From Chloroflexi bacterium RBG_16_60_22 (GTDB lineage: Bacteria; Chloroflexota; Dehalococcoidia; Dehalococcoidales; RBG-16-60-22), in assembly GCA_001796935.1 (NCBI GenBank), contig MGNX01000097.1, positions 1 through 6,349 on the forward strand: DNA of 6,349 nucleotides, given 5' to 3'. Shown here in pieces: positions 5,716-6,349 of this stretch (positions are counted from its first letter, which is position 1; each line of letters starts with the position of its first letter). Made by a program: the position numbers and the translations under genes. The notes below the pieces were generated by a model. It had not been told where the DNA came from and made no database searches. It was given only the letters and a program-made list of their open reading frames with translations.

Positions 5716-6349
5716 TTACCGCTGTTTTGAACGCACCTGCAGACCGATTAACTCTTCAAGTCGAAGAATCACGGCGTCGATATGTTTATCGCCGAGACCG
5801 GCCGATTCGGCGTCGATAAGTTTCTGCTCGACGATGGCTCCCACCGGAAGCGGGACATCGTACTCTTTTCCCATCTGTACCGCCAGGCTGATATCCTTGC
5901 GGGCGAGGCTCAGCCGGTACATGGGCGGAAAATTACCCTGGAAGACCGTCTGGGGAAATTGCTGCAATACCCAGTTATTGCCGGTGCTGGAGGTGACTAT
6001 TTCCCAGAGCACCTGCGGGTCGATGCCGGCTTTGGTACCCAGGACGAAGCCCTCGGAGCATATCGAACTGCAGGTAAGCGCTATCATGTTATTTATCAGT
6101 TTGGCGACGTTGCCGCAGCCGACGTCTCCCACCGGGAATATCTTCTGGCCCATGGTTTCCAGTACCTTCCTTACCTTTTTCAGGGTAGCCGCATCCCCCC
6201 CGACCATGATGGCCAGGGAGCCCAGCTCGGCACCCCTGGTACCGCCGCTTACCGGGGCGTCCAGCACGGCCACTCCCATGGCCCTGGCATCCCCGGCGAT
6301 GCGCCGTATGGTGGAAGGGGAATTGGTGCTCATATCGATGTAAATATCT
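5716..6349 (-). CDS. NAD-dependent beta-hydroxyacid dehydrogenase (3-hydroxyisobutyrate dehydrogenase family), partial
   Basis: The C-terminal 210 or so residues of a beta-hydroxyacid dehydrogenase; the gene runs off the right edge. The frame is open to 6349, and the Met at 6331-6333 lies inside the conserved D-M-S-T segment, so it is not the start. About 85-90 residues holding the N-terminal NAD-binding GxGxxG are missing. Counting from that Met, the substrate-binding motif DAPVSGG is at 25-31, SLAIMVGGD at 39-47, and GDVGCGNVAKLINN at 69-82, with the catalytic Lys78 encoded at 6100-6102. The C-terminal helical domain follows, through EGFVLGTKAGID. The family oxidises 3-hydroxyisobutyrate, tartronate semialdehyde-type or other small beta-hydroxyacids, acting on free acids rather than CoA esters. 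It is the most upstream visible gene of the leftward operon. The exact substrate is unknown. Confidence 0.92.
   Translation of the reverse strand, partial: DIYIDMSTNSPSTIRRIAGDARAMGVAVLDAPVSGGTRGAELGSLAIMVGGDAATLKKVRKVLETMGQKIFPVGDVGCGNVAKLINNMIALTCSSICSEGFVLGTKAGIDPQVLWEIVTSSTGNNWVLQQFPQTVFQGNFPPMYRLSLARKDISLAVQMGKEYDVPLPVGAIVEQKLIDAESAGLGDKHIDAVILRLEELIGLQVRSKQR

Noticed and set aside
5716..6333. A complete dehydrogenase starting at the Met at 6331-6333
   Set aside because: The frame stays open to the window edge and that Met lies within the conserved D-M-S-T segment of the NAD-binding domain, so the true start is outside the window.

Overview
The window is a compact stretch of bacterial metabolic genes: GC-rich, short intergenic gaps, AGGAGG-like ribosome binding sites, and no RNA genes, mobile elements, CRISPR or phage genes that I can see. 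It holds six complete protein genes and one cut by the right edge. The family mix (SDR dehydrogenase, MmgE/PrpD, crotonase, CaiB/BaiF CoA-transferase, beta-hydroxyacid dehydrogenase, two small cupins) is typical of acyl-CoA or carboxylic-acid catabolism in metabolically broad, often anaerobic environmental bacteria. A Chloroflexota (Dehalococcoidia-like) or Desulfobacterota-like source would fit, but that is a guess from style; no marker gene is present.

Layout. Positions 64-921 (+) encode an SDR dehydrogenase of the peroxisomal multifunctional enzyme type 2 (HSD17B4) style. It converges on an MmgE/PrpD-family gene at 918-2423 (-), and the two share one CTAG that is a stop codon on both strands. 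The 225-base gap at 2424-2648 is the main regulatory region: a strong minus-strand promoter (TTGACA, 18 bases, TATGAT) and a candidate plus-strand promoter stand back to back with their -35 boxes 6 bases apart, driving MmgE/PrpD leftward and a small cupin gene (2649-3062, +) rightward.

The right half is one probable minus-strand operon, read right to left: beta-hydroxyacid dehydrogenase (5716 to beyond 6349, partial), small cupin (5322-5684), CaiB/BaiF CoA-transferase (4017-5234), crotonase (3138-3902, or from 3923 if an ATA start is used). It ends at a candidate intrinsic terminator at 3061-3079, which touches the stop codon of the convergent first cupin gene.

How they may work together (inference): the CoA-transferase would activate a carboxylic acid to its CoA thioester, and the crotonase, the SDR and perhaps MmgE/PrpD would process acyl-CoA or hydroxyacid intermediates. 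The beta-hydroxyacid dehydrogenase would handle a free hydroxyacid, and the cupins would be small metal-dependent accessory enzymes or sensors. The crotonase lacks both catalytic glutamates of a true enoyl-CoA hydratase and carries a Tyr placed as in methylmalonyl-CoA decarboxylase, so the pathway is unlikely to be plain beta-oxidation. No acyl-CoA dehydrogenase, thiolase, transporter or regulator gene is inside the window, and the substrate cannot be named from sequence alone.
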